Assembly (NCBI RefSeq): GCF_028288465.1 | Contig: NZ_JAQBNR010000048.1 | Span: forward strand, 56,325 to 120,324 | Direction: 5' to 3' | DNA from: Ferruginibacter sp. | Lineage (GTDB): Bacteria; Bacteroidota; Bacteroidia; Chitinophagales; Chitinophagaceae | DNA: 64,000 bases | Shown: positions 9,325-19,700 of the stretch, one piece after another | Layout of the letters: each line of letters starts with the position of its first letter | How positions within the stretch are numbered: the stretch's first letter is position 1 | The notes under the pieces: model-generated | Seen by the model: the letters and a program-made list of their open reading frames with translations, nothing else | Database searches by the model: none | What the model was told of the DNA's origin: nothing | Position numbers and translations under genes: made by a program

Positions 9325-10881
9325 ATGGACAGGCAAAAAATGTTACAGCAGCTGGATGATGTTGCGCAATGGGATATCATTGTTATCGGCGGTGGCGCCA
9401 CCGGTCTCGGTTGTGCTGTTGACGCTGCTTCAAGAGGATATAAAACTTTGCTTGTTGAACAGGACGACTTTTCAAAAGGGACCAGCAGCCGCAGTACCAA
9501 ACTGGTACATGGTGGCGTACGGTACCTGGCACAGGGCAATATTAAGCTGGTTAAAGAAGCACTTCGTGAAAGAGGTATCTTATTAAAAAATGCACCACAT
9601 GTGTGCCATAACCTGGCATTCATCATTCCTTCTTTTCACTGGTGGCAAAAATGGTATTATAGTATCGGGCTTAGCATGTACGATTTGCTGGCGGGTAAAT
9701 TAAGCCTTGGCAAAACAAAAATGCTCTCAAAAAAAACAACCATGCAATTGTTACCGGCCATTTCGCCTGACAATTTAAGTGGCGGTGTATTGTACCAGGA
9801 CGGCCAGTTTGATGATGCCAGGCTGGCGGTAAACCTGGCACAAACAGCGGTTGAACAAGGTGCGGCCATGCTGAATTATTGCAAGGTAATTGCCTTGAAT
9901 AAAACAGGCGGCAATATCAGTGGTTTGGTGGTGGAAGATGTTTTATCCGGCATAAAATATACGCTCAATGGTAAGTCGGTTATTAATGCAACTGGTGTAT
10001 TTACAGATAACGTAATTGCCATGGATGATGCCGGGCACGAACCTATTGTATCTCCATCACAGGGCGTTCATATTGTTGTTGATGAAAAGTTTTTCCCTGG
10101 TAAACAGGCTTTAATGATTCCAAAAACGGATGACGGCAGAGTATTGTTTGCAGTGCCGTGGCATGATAAGGTTTTGCTGGGCACTACCGATACACCGGTA
10201 AAGGAAATTACAACCGAACCAAAAGCATTACAGGAAGAAGTTGATTTTATTATCAAACATTGTAACCGTTACCTGAGCACACAAATAGGACACGGCGATA
10301 TAAAAGCGGTATATGCAGGTTTAAGGCCATTGATAAAAGTAAAGGGACAAAAATCCACTGCCATTTTACCAAGAGACCATACTACCATTGTATCAAAAAG
10401 TGGATTGGTAACCATAACAGGCGGTAAATGGACTACTTACAGAACCATGGCCATACATGCCATTGACAATGCCGCTAATGCCTGTAAGCTGCCAAAACAA
10501 CCCTGCGTTACAGACACGCTGAAAATTCATGGTTATACCCAACATGCAACAAGCGATGCCACGCTGAATATATATGGCAGTGACGCGGAAAAAATTATTG
10601 AGCTGAGCAACCAGCAGCCATCTCTTAAAGAAAAAATACATGCCGGCTTGCCTTACAGCAATGCCACCGTTGTGTGGGCGGTACAACACGAAATGGCTAT
10701 GACCGTGGAAGATGTTTTAGCAAGGCGAACAAGGGCATTGTTCCTGGATGCAGCCGCAGCTGTGGAAGCCGCTCCCATGGTGGCGGCGCTGATAGCAGGG
10801 TTACTGCAAAGAGATGACAACTGGCAACAACAACAAGTTTCAGCTTTTACAGCAATAGCGCAAAATTACCTGGCACACTGA
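9325..10881 (+). CDS. glpD: Aerobic glycerol-3-phosphate dehydrogenase (FAD-dependent)
   Basis: A 518-residue membrane-associated flavoenzyme that oxidises glycerol 3-phosphate to dihydroxyacetone phosphate and passes electrons to quinone. The N-terminal FAD-binding Rossmann motif is VIGGGATGLGCAVDAASRG (about 19-38), followed by the family signature KGTSSRSTKLVHGGVRYL. Further conserved blocks are DGQFDDARL, GLRPLI and TITGGKWTTYRTMA. It lies 99 bp downstream of glpK and 40 bp upstream of glpF, consistent with one operon. Electrons would enter the respiratory chain that also receives those from the complex I encoded later in this window. Confidence 0.96.
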   Translation: MDRQKMLQQLDDVAQWDIIVIGGGATGLGCAVDAASRGYKTLLVEQDDFSKGTSSRSTKLVHGGVRYLAQGNIKLVKEALRERGILLKNAPHVCHNLAFIIPSFHWWQKWYYSIGLSMYDLLAGKLSLGKTKMLSKKTTMQLLPAISPDNLSGGVLYQDGQFDDARLAVNLAQTAVEQGAAMLNYCKVIALNKTGGNISGLVVEDVLSGIKYTLNGKSVINATGVFTDNVIAMDDAGHEPIVSPSQGVHIVVDEKFFPGKQALMIPKTDDGRVLFAVPWHDKVLLGTTDTPVKEITTEPKALQEEVDFIIKHCNRYLSTQIGHGDIKAVYAGLRPLIKVKGQKSTAILPRDHTTIVSKSGLVTITGGKWTTYRTMAIHAIDNAANACKLPKQPCVTDTLKIHGYTQHATSDATLNIYGSDAEKIIELSNQQPSLKEKIHAGLPYSNATVVWAVQHEMAMTVEDVLARRTRALFLDAAAAVEAAPMVAALIAGLLQRDDNWQQQQVSAFTAIAQNYLAH

Positions 10882-10921
10882 TTAAATGTTTGATTCCTAA
10901 ACCAAAAAATAAACTTTAAAA

Positions 10922-11629
10922 ATGACACCTTTTATTGCAGAACTTACCGGTACCGCCGTGTTGATATTGCTGGGAGACGGCGTTGTTGCCAATGTAGTAT
11001 TGAACAAGACCTATGGTAACAACAGCGGCCTTATTGTAATTGCTTTTGGATGGGCGATTGCTGTATTCGCAGGCGTATTTATTTCTGCAGGTTCAAGTGG
11101 CGCACACCTTAACCCGGCTATAACGATTGGTCTTGCCGCATTGGGTAAGTTTGAATGGAGGCTTGTGCCAACTTATATTGCAGCCCAGTTACTTGGCGCA
11201 ATGATTGGCGCATTTTTAGTATGGCTTACTTACCGCAACCACTTTGATGCAACGGAAAGCCAGGCATCCAAATTGGGCGTCTTTTGTACGTCTCCAGCCA
11301 TTGAAAGCAGGGCAGATAATTTTTTCTCAGAAATAGTCGGCACTTTTGTTTTGGTAATAGGAGCTCTTTTTATCGTATCATCAAAAGAAAGCCTGGGTGC
11401 GTTGGACGGCTTGCCAATTTCACTGCTGGTGTTAGGAATTGGGTTGAGTTTGGGCGGCACTACGGGTTATGCTATTAACCCTGCAAGAGATCTTGGACCA
11501 AGAATTATGCATGCCATCTTGCCCATTAAAGGAAAAGGAAGCAGCAACTGGAAATACGGTATTGTACCAGTCATAGCACCAATCATTGGCAGCTTGCTGG
11601 CAGCATTGTGCTATCATTTTATTCATTGA
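10922..11629 (+). CDS. glpF: Glycerol facilitator (aquaglyceroporin, MIP family)
   Basis: A 235-residue inner-membrane channel with six predicted membrane spans and two half-helix pore motifs: HLNPAITIG (NPA at 64-66) and AINPARDLGPR (NPA at 186-188). The arginine of the selectivity filter follows the second NPA, and the aspartate after it (NPARD) is typical of glycerol-conducting rather than water-only channels. Its position directly after glpK and glpD, and before a strong terminator, supports glycerol uptake. The start ATG at 10922 leads straight into the first membrane helix. Confidence 0.95.
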   Translation: MTPFIAELTGTAVLILLGDGVVANVVLNKTYGNNSGLIVIAFGWAIAVFAGVFISAGSSGAHLNPAITIGLAALGKFEWRLVPTYIAAQLLGAMIGAFLVWLTYRNHFDATESQASKLGVFCTSPAIESRADNFFSEIVGTFVLVIGALFIVSSKESLGALDGLPISLLVLGIGLSLGGTTGYAINPARDLGPRIMHAILPIKGKGSSNWKYGIVPVIAPIIGSLLAALCYHFIH

Positions 11630-11670
11630 TTTGTTAACCGGACTATTTTTACAACTGAGCTGTTTAAGCC

Positions 11671-11703
11671 ATCCCCGGAATATCAATTCCGGGGATTTTT
11701 TTG
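11671..11703 (+). terminator. Rho-independent terminator of the glp operon
   Basis: A perfect 10-bp stem, ATCCCCGGAA with TTCCGGGGAT, a six-base loop and a run of T follow glpF by about 40 bases. This is a textbook intrinsic terminator on the plus strand. Confidence 0.92.
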
Positions 11704-11936
11704 TATGCTATTTTTTTGTACAGCCAGAAAAAAAACTAACCCTGGCAGGTTTTTTTTTGTGCAGGTGATTCTCTGCTTTGTATGTTGTTGTTTTTTCATT
11801 AACTTACTGGTATAATTCAGTCATCCTCCATGTAAAAACATTTTTACCTTTTTTCAATTGCTCTTCTCTCTTTGCCTGCAAGTGTTTTGTTCTATATCCC
11901 TTGTTGATTTAAAACACCTCATTACAATCAGGTAAA
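11704..11936. other. Intergenic region between glp terminator and the envelope module
   Basis: Non-coding and rich in homopolymer T and A runs. A second weak hairpin, with AACC/GGTT extended by A-run/T-run pairing, lies at 11728-11758. It may act as a backup terminator in either direction. No clear promoter motif for the downstream gene pair is visible, and no RNA gene is seen. Confidence 0.5.
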
Positions 11937-12827
11937 ATGACAACAGACAACCCTCCATCCACAAAAACAGTTTCAGTAACTACCTATCTTATTATCTCGG
12001 CGATCAGCCTTATAGTAGCCTCCGGTATTGGTTACTACTATTTGCATTACATGAAACAGGGCGGCTCCGAAAAAATGGATGACCGCGTATTTTATCTGAT
12101 CCTGGTATTGTTTGGCATGGCTGCCAGTGCGCTGATCTTCGGCATCATGAATTCTTATGCAACCCTGAAGGGCATCGAGTCGAACGTTACCTACAAATTT
12201 ACCGGGCCTGTGGTTGGTGTGATATTAACAGTGCTCGGCGGCTTTATGATTCCCAAAGGCTCCAGCGATCAAATGCTTACAGTTAGAATATTTGATGAAG
12301 ACAAAAATCCCATCACAAAAGGACGCGTTACGTTGACCTTTCCACACTACCAGCGGGAAGCCTCCGTGAATGAAAAAGGGATGGTGGTATTTCCCGAAAT
12401 TCCGTACGATCAGCTACGAAACAACATTGCGATCAATGTGGTAAGCGATGGGTATATGCCCGTCAATATCGACACTTTGTTGCCGAACTTTGACCCGGTC
12501 AGTCTCACCCTTGCACAGGCAAAAATTATAAGGCTTGCCGGTACAGTAAAAGATGCAGCAGACCGCCCGATCAGGGACGTTGATATTACGGTGGATGGAA
12601 CTCCTTATGCCACCAAAACCACCAATGACGGCAGCTTTCAAATACCGTTGCCCGACTACCATTTTGGCGACCGTGTAACAGTGGTTACTGCTCACCCTGC
12701 TTATGAAGACAAACAAAAAATGCTGAACATAACATCCGGTGAAATTGACAATATTGAGTTTGTATTAAACCCTCTTCCAATCAGTAATCCAACCCCCACT
12801 AATAATGCTAAACACAAAAAGAAATGA
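11937..12827 (+). CDS. Membrane-anchored protein with carboxypeptidase-regulatory-like domains
   Basis: A 296-residue protein of unknown function. The N-terminal third has about three hydrophobic helices (near 15-38, 50-72 and 88-106), with no cleavable signal. The rest is soluble and beta-rich: one segment at about 110-190 resembles an Ig-like strand-rich fold, and the other at about 190-280 has the LAGTVKDAADRPI...TNDGSFQIPL pattern of a CarboxypepD_reg-like domain. The tail is polar and basic (NAKHKKK). Its stop overlaps the next start by four bases (ATGA), so the two proteins are probably made together. This suggests a cytoplasmic-membrane anchored periplasmic arm paired with an outer-membrane protein; that pairing is inference. 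Confidence 0.75.
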   Translation: MTTDNPPSTKTVSVTTYLIISAISLIVASGIGYYYLHYMKQGGSEKMDDRVFYLILVLFGMAASALIFGIMNSYATLKGIESNVTYKFTGPVVGVILTVLGGFMIPKGSSDQMLTVRIFDEDKNPITKGRVTLTFPHYQREASVNEKGMVVFPEIPYDQLRNNIAINVVSDGYMPVNIDTLLPNFDPVSLTLAQAKIIRLAGTVKDAADRPIRDVDITVDGTPYATKTTNDGSFQIPLPDYHFGDRVTVVTAHPAYEDKQKMLNITSGEIDNIEFVLNPLPISNPTPTNNAKHKKK

Positions 12828-14362
12828 AAACACCCATTATACTCACTGCCTTATTTACGATACTTACTAATGCACTTGCTGCGCAACAGGTAATTATCAA
12901 AGGCACATTACGCTGCATCAACAATGGCGTGACTTCTACAAGAGGAGCCACCAATATTATCATCATTCCATCTTTTAATCCAAAAGCAGCCGTTGCTACC
13001 ACTACTACACCACAGGGCTATTTTGAAATCAATACCGGGTGGAGCGCAAAAGACCTGCGGGATAAAAACGTGTCGCTGTATATTATTACCAAATGCAGCA
13101 GCTGCAAAAAGGTAGAACGCGTTTTTATTTCGGAAGACCTGGACAAGCGAAATCCGGATCCCTCCAAAATGTTTGTAACAATAAAAAACTGGAAAATACT
13201 GGAGAATTGCAAGGAATCAGAACTGCCCGATATTATGTCTGAAAAGCTGCTGGATTCAGCACATCATTTGCCTGCTTTAACTATTGACGGCAGCGCCCAG
13301 GGCAGTGCGGCAATGGGCCCGGTTTCGTTTATCAATTTATTTGAGAAATTGATTACAGTTGCAGCATCTCAAAAAGCAGGATTTTATAAGGCTGCAACTT
13401 TATTACCCGGCAAAATAAAATACGGTGAATTTCTCCACTCATCACCTCTTATCAATACAGATAATACCGGCTTTAATTTCGCTCCTTCACGCAATTTATC
13501 TGAAGCTGTATTTTGGAACGCCGCGGCCATTGCCAACAGCAGTAAACCCAACAATGTAAGCTTGCTGGCTAATTTTAAAAATAACATTAAACTGTCCAGC
13601 TATCAACAAATAGCGCCCAAACTGTATCTCGGCATGGGCGGCATTTATACGCAGCAAAATGAATTTAGAAATGTAATCTCGCAAAGGCTGGGTTCAGTCG
13701 CCAGCGATTTTGATACCGTGAACCGGACACATACTCAAAAGCTAAAAGAATTTGCCGCTTTTATAGCCCCTGTATACTCAGTTAACAATAAACTGAGTGT
13801 AGCACTGACGGTAAAATCGGTATGGCAGCAATTTAATAATCCAAACCTGATTGTGCTTCAAAGCGATTTCGTGAATAATATTGATTATGTTTTTTTTGTA
13901 GACGACAGTATCCGAAAACAACATTTTGATTTTGATGCATCGGTGAACTATAAAATCAATAGCTATTTACAGGCTGGTGTATCTGTAATGAATATTGCCG
14001 GAAACAAATTATACAAAGATCTTTTTATAAAAGACTCTTCCAACCAATCCTTTGTAAACCAACGGGCATATGGCATTGGCCTATGTTATAAAAGAGAAAG
14101 ATTGAATGTGGGAGTAGATGCGCTGTTCACTGACAAAGGATTGTATGATGCCGCAGTTGGCGTAAACTACGTTCCTGCAAATAATATTTTGCTGGCCGCC
14201 GGGTATGCCATTAAACAACAAAGTTTTTCAGCCTCCTTCAGGTGGAAGCATTTTAAACTGGCTTATATCAACGACAATAATTTAGTGATTAATGAAGTGA
14301 GGCTTGCAAAAAATAAATTGTTCAACGGAAAAATTTATTCAGGTTTTGTGTTTGATTTTTAG
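12824..14362 (+). CDS. Exported, probable outer-membrane beta-barrel protein of unknown function
   Basis: A 512-residue protein with a clear signal peptide (MKTPIILTALF...LAAQ). Residues of about 22-115 form a beta-sandwich-like region with a CSSC pair. A linker follows, and from about 190 to the end alternating amphipathic strands resemble a small outer-membrane barrel, ending in VFDF, an aromatic C-terminus as in barrels inserted by BamA. The strand pattern is somewhat reminiscent of PorP/SprF-type type IX secretion accessory proteins, but I see no decisive signature. It is translationally coupled to the membrane protein upstream (start at 12824 inside that stop codon). Confidence 0.72.
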   Translation: MKTPIILTALFTILTNALAAQQVIIKGTLRCINNGVTSTRGATNIIIIPSFNPKAAVATTTTPQGYFEINTGWSAKDLRDKNVSLYIITKCSSCKKVERVFISEDLDKRNPDPSKMFVTIKNWKILENCKESELPDIMSEKLLDSAHHLPALTIDGSAQGSAAMGPVSFINLFEKLITVAASQKAGFYKAATLLPGKIKYGEFLHSSPLINTDNTGFNFAPSRNLSEAVFWNAAAIANSSKPNNVSLLANFKNNIKLSSYQQIAPKLYLGMGGIYTQQNEFRNVISQRLGSVASDFDTVNRTHTQKLKEFAAFIAPVYSVNNKLSVALTVKSVWQQFNNPNLIVLQSDFVNNIDYVFFVDDSIRKQHFDFDASVNYKINSYLQAGVSVMNIAGNKLYKDLFIKDSSNQSFVNQRAYGIGLCYKRERLNVGVDALFTDKGLYDAAVGVNYVPANNILLAAGYAIKQQSFSASFRWKHFKLAYINDNNLVINEVRLAKNKLFNGKIYSGFVFDF

Positions 14363-14395
14363 CATACAAATACGTTGGCTGTAATACCATTTTAT

Positions 14396-16696
14396 CTATG
14401 ATAACTCCCCCAAACATTCATCCAGGTATTGCACCAACTCATCTGCATTTTGCTGATTGAATGGCATAGGTGGTTTTATTTTCAACACATTGTGCAGCGG
14501 GCCATCGGTGCTTAATAAATAACCTTTGTCTTTCATTTTTTCCACCACGATATCTATTTCCGGAATGGCGGGTTCCAATGTTATTCTGTCTTTTACCATT
14601 TCGGCGCCGATGAATAATCCATGGCCCCGCACGTCGCTGATGATGGGATGCTTATCCATTAAGCCTTTTAAGCCGGCCATTAAATGGTTGCCGGTTTCCA
14701 GTGCGTGCTGTTGCATTTCCTCCTGTTGAATTACATCCAGTACCGCCAGGCCTGTTGCCATGGAAACAGGGTTGCCACCAAACGTGTTAAAGTATTCCAT
14801 GCCATTGTTAAAGGCATCTGCGATTTCATTGGTAACTACCACAGCCGCCAACGGATGCCCGTTGCCGATCGGCTTGCCCATTACCACAATATCCGGCACG
14901 ACGTCCTGCAATTCGAAGCCCCAGAATTTTTCTCCTACCCTTCCAAAACCTACCTGTACTTCGTCTGCAATACAAACACCGCCGGCCGCCTTCACATATT
15001 TGTACACCTGTTTTAAATATCCGGGCGGCAAAGGAATTTGACCGCCAACACCCAATAAAGTTTCACAAATAAAAACCGCCGGGGATTTTCCTTCTGCCTT
15101 TAATGACTCAATAATCCTTTGTACATCCGCTGCATATTTTTCACCTGCATTGGCATCGCCATATTTGTATGGCCCACGATACATGTCGGGATTGATGGCT
15201 TTGTGTATCCACGGCATCTGGCCAAAGCCACCCTTGCTGTCAAATTTATACGGGCTCATCTCCATGGCCACGGTTGACGTACCATGATAAGCATGATCAA
15301 GCACAATAATATCTTTTTGACGGGTAAAATGCCGACTCATCCTGATAGCTAAATCGTTTGCCTCACTGCCGCTGTTGGTAAAATAACAAACAGACAGCGA
15401 TTCCGGCAAGGTGGCTGTCAGCCGTTTTGCATACTCCATCATGTGATCATTCAAATACCGGGTATTGGTATTGAGCGTTGCAATTTGCTTTTGCATTCGT
15501 TTCACTACGACGTGGTGACAATGCCCAACATGAGAAGGGTTGTTTACACAGTCCACAAAAGTGCGGCCTTTATCATCATATAAATATTGCAGCGCAGCTT
15601 TTATAATTTTAAGTGGCTGCTTATAACCGATACTTAAATTTCTTCCGACATGTTTTTTTCTTTCTTCCAGCAAACCGGTATAGTCTTTATCATTGACCAG
15701 TCCTTCATATCCACAGGCTGTTCTGAAACTATCCTGTGCTTTCACGGGGTTAATTCGGATGAGCTGGTACAACAAATCCCAGGCAGGTTGCTCTGTTATA
15801 AAATGATGTTCGTTACCGCTGTCGAGCGAGGCATTGTAAGCTGATTGCGTAACGCTGATGCACAGTCTTGCGGCAATTAAATAATATAACAGGTCGAGCT
15901 CCTGAATTGTTAGCGGATATACTGCGTGGTAATTTTTAACAATCACTGTGGCAGTATCCAAAGGCCTTTCGTTGTTGAGCATAGCGTACGTGCAGGCAAC
16001 AGCCACGCTGTTAATGAGGGCTGTATATACCATATCGCCAAAATCAATCAGGCCCGAAACAGTATTTTCCTTCACCAGCAAATTGTAATCATTGGCATCG
16101 TTGTGTGCATAGGCATGTCGCAGAAAAGCAAGCTCTGGCAATACCGCTGTTTCAAACTGCAGTAAAAAATATCCTGCCATCCGTCTTTTTTCATGATTGG
16201 TAATGCAAGCCACTTTGGCGTTCGCATCCATGGCCGTACTGATATCCCAAATATAACGCCGGTGCATAGCGGGATGGGAAAAATGCTGCAATGCCTTATC
16301 CATCTTACCAAGGAAATTGCCGAGGTCGGCATGCAATGCGTCTGTTCTTTCGTGTGCATCTACCCAAAAGATGCCCTCTAAAAAACTCAGTATACGCAGG
16401 TAATAATTTTTATCGTCAATTACCAGCGTTGTCAATTCCTTCCCTTCGGTATTCAGCAAGTAATGCTGAAACCTATCGCCTACTTCACTTGCAGCCAGGT
16501 GATTTACAATTTTCACCTGCGCATCTAAAAAATGGTAGCCGTGTTCATCGGTAGCCACCTTTAAAATGTATTGTTTTCCTTCCTTATCTTTCAATAAAAA
16601 ATTTAATTCATCGTAGCCGTTAAGTGTTTTTGCTTTCACTGCTATGCCGTACTGTTGTAAAGCAAATGCTTCAATAAATTGTTCCGTAAATTCCAT
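14396..16696 (-). CDS. Fusion of APH-type kinase and class III aminotransferase-fold enzyme
   Basis: A 766-residue two-domain enzyme. Residues 1-330 are an aminoglycoside-phosphotransferase-like kinase, with the catalytic loop AHNDANDYNLL (H198, D200) and metal-binding IDFGD (217-221). Residues of about 345-766 are a PLP-dependent class III fold with NSGSEANDLA (441-450), IADEVQVGFGRVG (D578) and the PLP lysine in VMGKPIGNGHP (K608). The closest known logic is the pair hydroxylysine kinase / ammoniophospholyase (AGPHD1 and AGXT2L families). In that pair the kinase phosphorylates an amino alcohol and the PLP domain eliminates phosphate and ammonia. The substrate here (ethanolamine, hydroxylysine or another amino alcohol) is unknown. 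No peptidase domain is inserted between the halves. Confidence 0.88.
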   Translation of the reverse strand: MEFTEQFIEAFALQQYGIAVKAKTLNGYDELNFLLKDKEGKQYILKVATDEHGYHFLDAQVKIVNHLAASEVGDRFQHYLLNTEGKELTTLVIDDKNYYLRILSFLEGIFWVDAHERTDALHADLGNFLGKMDKALQHFSHPAMHRRYIWDISTAMDANAKVACITNHEKRRMAGYFLLQFETAVLPELAFLRHAYAHNDANDYNLLVKENTVSGLIDFGDMVYTALINSVAVACTYAMLNNERPLDTATVIVKNYHAVYPLTIQELDLLYYLIAARLCISVTQSAYNASLDSGNEHHFITEQPAWDLLYQLIRINPVKAQDSFRTACGYEGLVNDKDYTGLLEERKKHVGRNLSIGYKQPLKIIKAALQYLYDDKGRTFVDCVNNPSHVGHCHHVVVKRMQKQIATLNTNTRYLNDHMMEYAKRLTATLPESLSVCYFTNSGSEANDLAIRMSRHFTRQKDIIVLDHAYHGTSTVAMEMSPYKFDSKGGFGQMPWIHKAINPDMYRGPYKYGDANAGEKYAADVQRIIESLKAEGKSPAVFICETLLGVGGQIPLPPGYLKQVYKYVKAAGGVCIADEVQVGFGRVGEKFWGFELQDVVPDIVVMGKPIGNGHPLAAVVVTNEIADAFNNGMEYFNTFGGNPVSMATGLAVLDVIQQEEMQQHALETGNHLMAGLKGLMDKHPIISDVRGHGLFIGAEMVKDRITLEPAIPEIDIVVEKMKDKGYLLSTDGPLHNVLKIKPPMPFNQQNADELVQYLDECLGELS

Positions 16697-16732
16697 CTGA
16701 TGAATGCGTTTTATTTGTTACACGTTGAACCT

Positions 16733-16750
16733 GCTTCAAAAAATTGAAGC
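16733..16750 (-). terminator. Possible weak terminator hairpin after the beta-galactosidase gene
   Basis: A 7-bp perfect stem, GCTTCAA / TTGAAGC with a four-base loop, lies 8 bases beyond the lacZ-like stop on the minus strand. No T-run follows it, so termination is uncertain. Confidence 0.35.
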
Positions 16751-16757
16751 GTTATTT

Positions 16758-19700
16758 TCAATATCGTTCTTTTGCTTTTTCTGTCAGCATATCGCCGCTT
16801 TTAATTAACCGTAAGGTAAACGAATAGGTGTAATCCTGGTAGGGCAAGGTATACCCGGCGTGCGTTTTAGCACCCCAGCTATTATCACCTCCCAATCCCA
16901 TTTGTTTGTAATCAATGTTCCACCACACAAGGTTTTCATTTTGCATGGAACCACCGTGCTTGTTTGCCTTTTGAGTGTGATCAAAATCGAGATTGTGCAT
17001 ATTAAAATGCAATACACCGCTGCTGAGCAAAGGCTCACCCAGGGCCATTAGGCCAGTTCCTGTTGTATCCTGCAATGCCATCCAGCGTACGTCTGTTCTG
17101 TTGCCACTTTCCTGCGCACGGGCATAGGGATGAAACATTGCCTCCACCGGTGCCGTGTACAAATCCACAGCTGATGCGTAATTGCGGTCCTGGTAGTTGT
17201 CAAATGGTCCCCTGCCCAACCAGCTTGCCTGGTCGATACTCCCATTCAGGATAAGCCGCATGCCAAACCGGGGCAGTTCGGGAAAGGCTTGTTCGCCTGC
17301 TTTTAATGCGGCGGTAATTTTTATATCACCATTGGCATTGACTAAATATGTAGTATAATAATATGCATCCACTGAAGCAAGGTAATGGACTGTATTTACA
17401 GTGAATGCATGTGCATTAAGTTGCTTTACTATAAATGATTTTAAGCTTGCATTTTCAGCCGCATGCTGCCACACGGCACAACGCATTTGCAGGCTGTTGC
17501 CAATATCATTGTCTGTAACTGCCCGCCAAAAACTAGGAACTATGGGTGCTATCAACAACTCTTTGTTACCTTGTTTATATGAATTTAACCAACCCGTTTT
17601 TTTATCAAAGACAACAGTAAAAAGAGTCGAAGAAAAGGTTTGCTTATTGGTATCTTCTGCACCAGCAATAACAGGAAAATTGTCCAATGATTTTTTTGCA
17701 GGTTCTTTAAAAACCGGCAGATTAAACTGCTCCCAGGCAATTACAAAATTTGCCGGAATCAATGCAGTTGACTGCTTTGTTTCAGCTTCGATAAATAAAA
17801 AATATTCCTTACCGGCAACCGCGTTAATAGCCGGCAAATCAAGCGTTATGTCTTTGCTTTGTTGTGGCGAAAGGTCAATGGTTGGAATACTGCCTTTAGC
17901 AATTATTTTTCCATCAGCCTTTATATACCAGGTAAAAGTATAATTATTGAGATTGGTAAAATCAAAACGGTTCGTAATGCGAATGGTATTTGCTGAAAAA
18001 TCAACCGGCTCAAATAAAATATTCTGGTATACTTTTTTTAATTCAAATGCCTGCGGATGTGGTGTGCGGTCCGCTGCAAACATGCCGTCTGCGCAAAAAC
18101 TGGTATCGCTTGTTTCGCCTACATTTCCCATGTCGCTGCCATAGGCCCAGATGTCGCGGCCATTGGCATCTTTTCGTTTAAATGCCTGGTCACTGAAATC
18201 CCAAACAAACCCGCCCTGTAATTGCGGATACTCATAAATCATGTCCCAGTCATCTTTTAAATTACCTCCACTATTACCCATCATGTGCGCATACTCCACT
18301 TGTATCAACGGCCTGGTCCGCCATTCCTTCACATGTTCCTGCATGATGTTTAAAGGCTTGTACATGGGGCAAATAATATCTGTATAAGGATTGTCCCGAG
18401 CTTCCTCATATTGCACCGGCCGGGTACTGTCTTTTGATTTTAAATAATTGTAAGTCGCAATGAAATTATCACCAAACCTGCTCTCATTACCCAACGACCA
18501 GGTAATGATACTGCAGAAATTTTTATCTCTTTCCCACATGCGGCGGGTGCGGTCGAGATAAGCAGCCTGCCAGGCCGGTTTATCTGACAGTGTTTTCAGC
18601 GGATGAAAATCCATACCATCGCATTCTATATTGGCTTCATCAATTACATATAAACCATATTCGTCGCAGAGCTCATACCATTCTTCCCTGTTGGGATAAT
18701 GACTGCAACGCATGGCGTTGACGTTGAATTGTTTCATCAGTTGAATATCCCGTACCATACTTTCCACCGTAATGACTTTACCGGTGTACATATCATGCTC
18801 ATGGCGGTTGACGCCTTTTATTTTGATGGGCTTGCCGTTTACAAGCAACAGTCCATGCCTGATTTCAATATTACGAAATCCCGTTTTGTGCAAAATGCTT
18901 TCAATGATATGTCCATGCTCATTTTTATAATTAATGAATAGTTTGTATAATTCCGGATGTTCTGCGTTCCATTGCCTTACCCAAGGTATGGTAGCAGCGA
19001 AATGATACTCTTTTTTGTTACTGACAAGTTGCTGTTGCTGAAGTATTATATTACCCGTATTATCCACCAGTTTTATTTCAACGTACCGGGTTGCTGCAAC
19101 TGGTGCATCGTTCAATGAAACAGTTACATTTAATAATCCATCCTTGTATGCTTCGTCCAAAGCTGCCTTTACAAAAAAATCATACACACATATTTTGGGC
19201 CTGGCTACCAGGTATACGCTTCGTTCAATGCCACTCAGCTTCCACATATCCTGTCCTTCCAGGTAGGTGCCATCACTGAACCTGAAAACCTGCACTGCCA
19301 CACTATTCTGCCCCTTTTGCACAAAGCGGGTTATATCAAATTCTGCAGGCGTTTTACTGTCTTTACTCAGGCCAACATATTGCCCGTTGATCCAGATATA
19401 AAAGAAGGAATTGACTGCGCCTAAATGGATAAAGATGTTTTTACCATTCCATGCAGCAGGAATGGTAAAATTTCTTTTGTAAGAACCAACCGGGTTAAAA
19501 TCTTTTGGTACATAGGGTGGGTCGGGCTTGATGGGATACTCCACATCAGTAAAAATAAATTTGTCAAAACCTTCCGTTTGCCAATTGGCCGGCACTTTAA
19601 TGTCATTCCATTGTTGGGTATCGAAATTATTTTTATAAAAATTGAGCGGGCGTTCTGCTACCGTATTGACAAGTAAAAACTTCCATCTTCCATCCAATGA

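Noticed and set aside
17401..17943. A 180-residue plus-strand open frame inside the beta-galactosidase gene
   Set aside because: It is antisense to a well-conserved GH2 enzyme and shows no domain or export signal.
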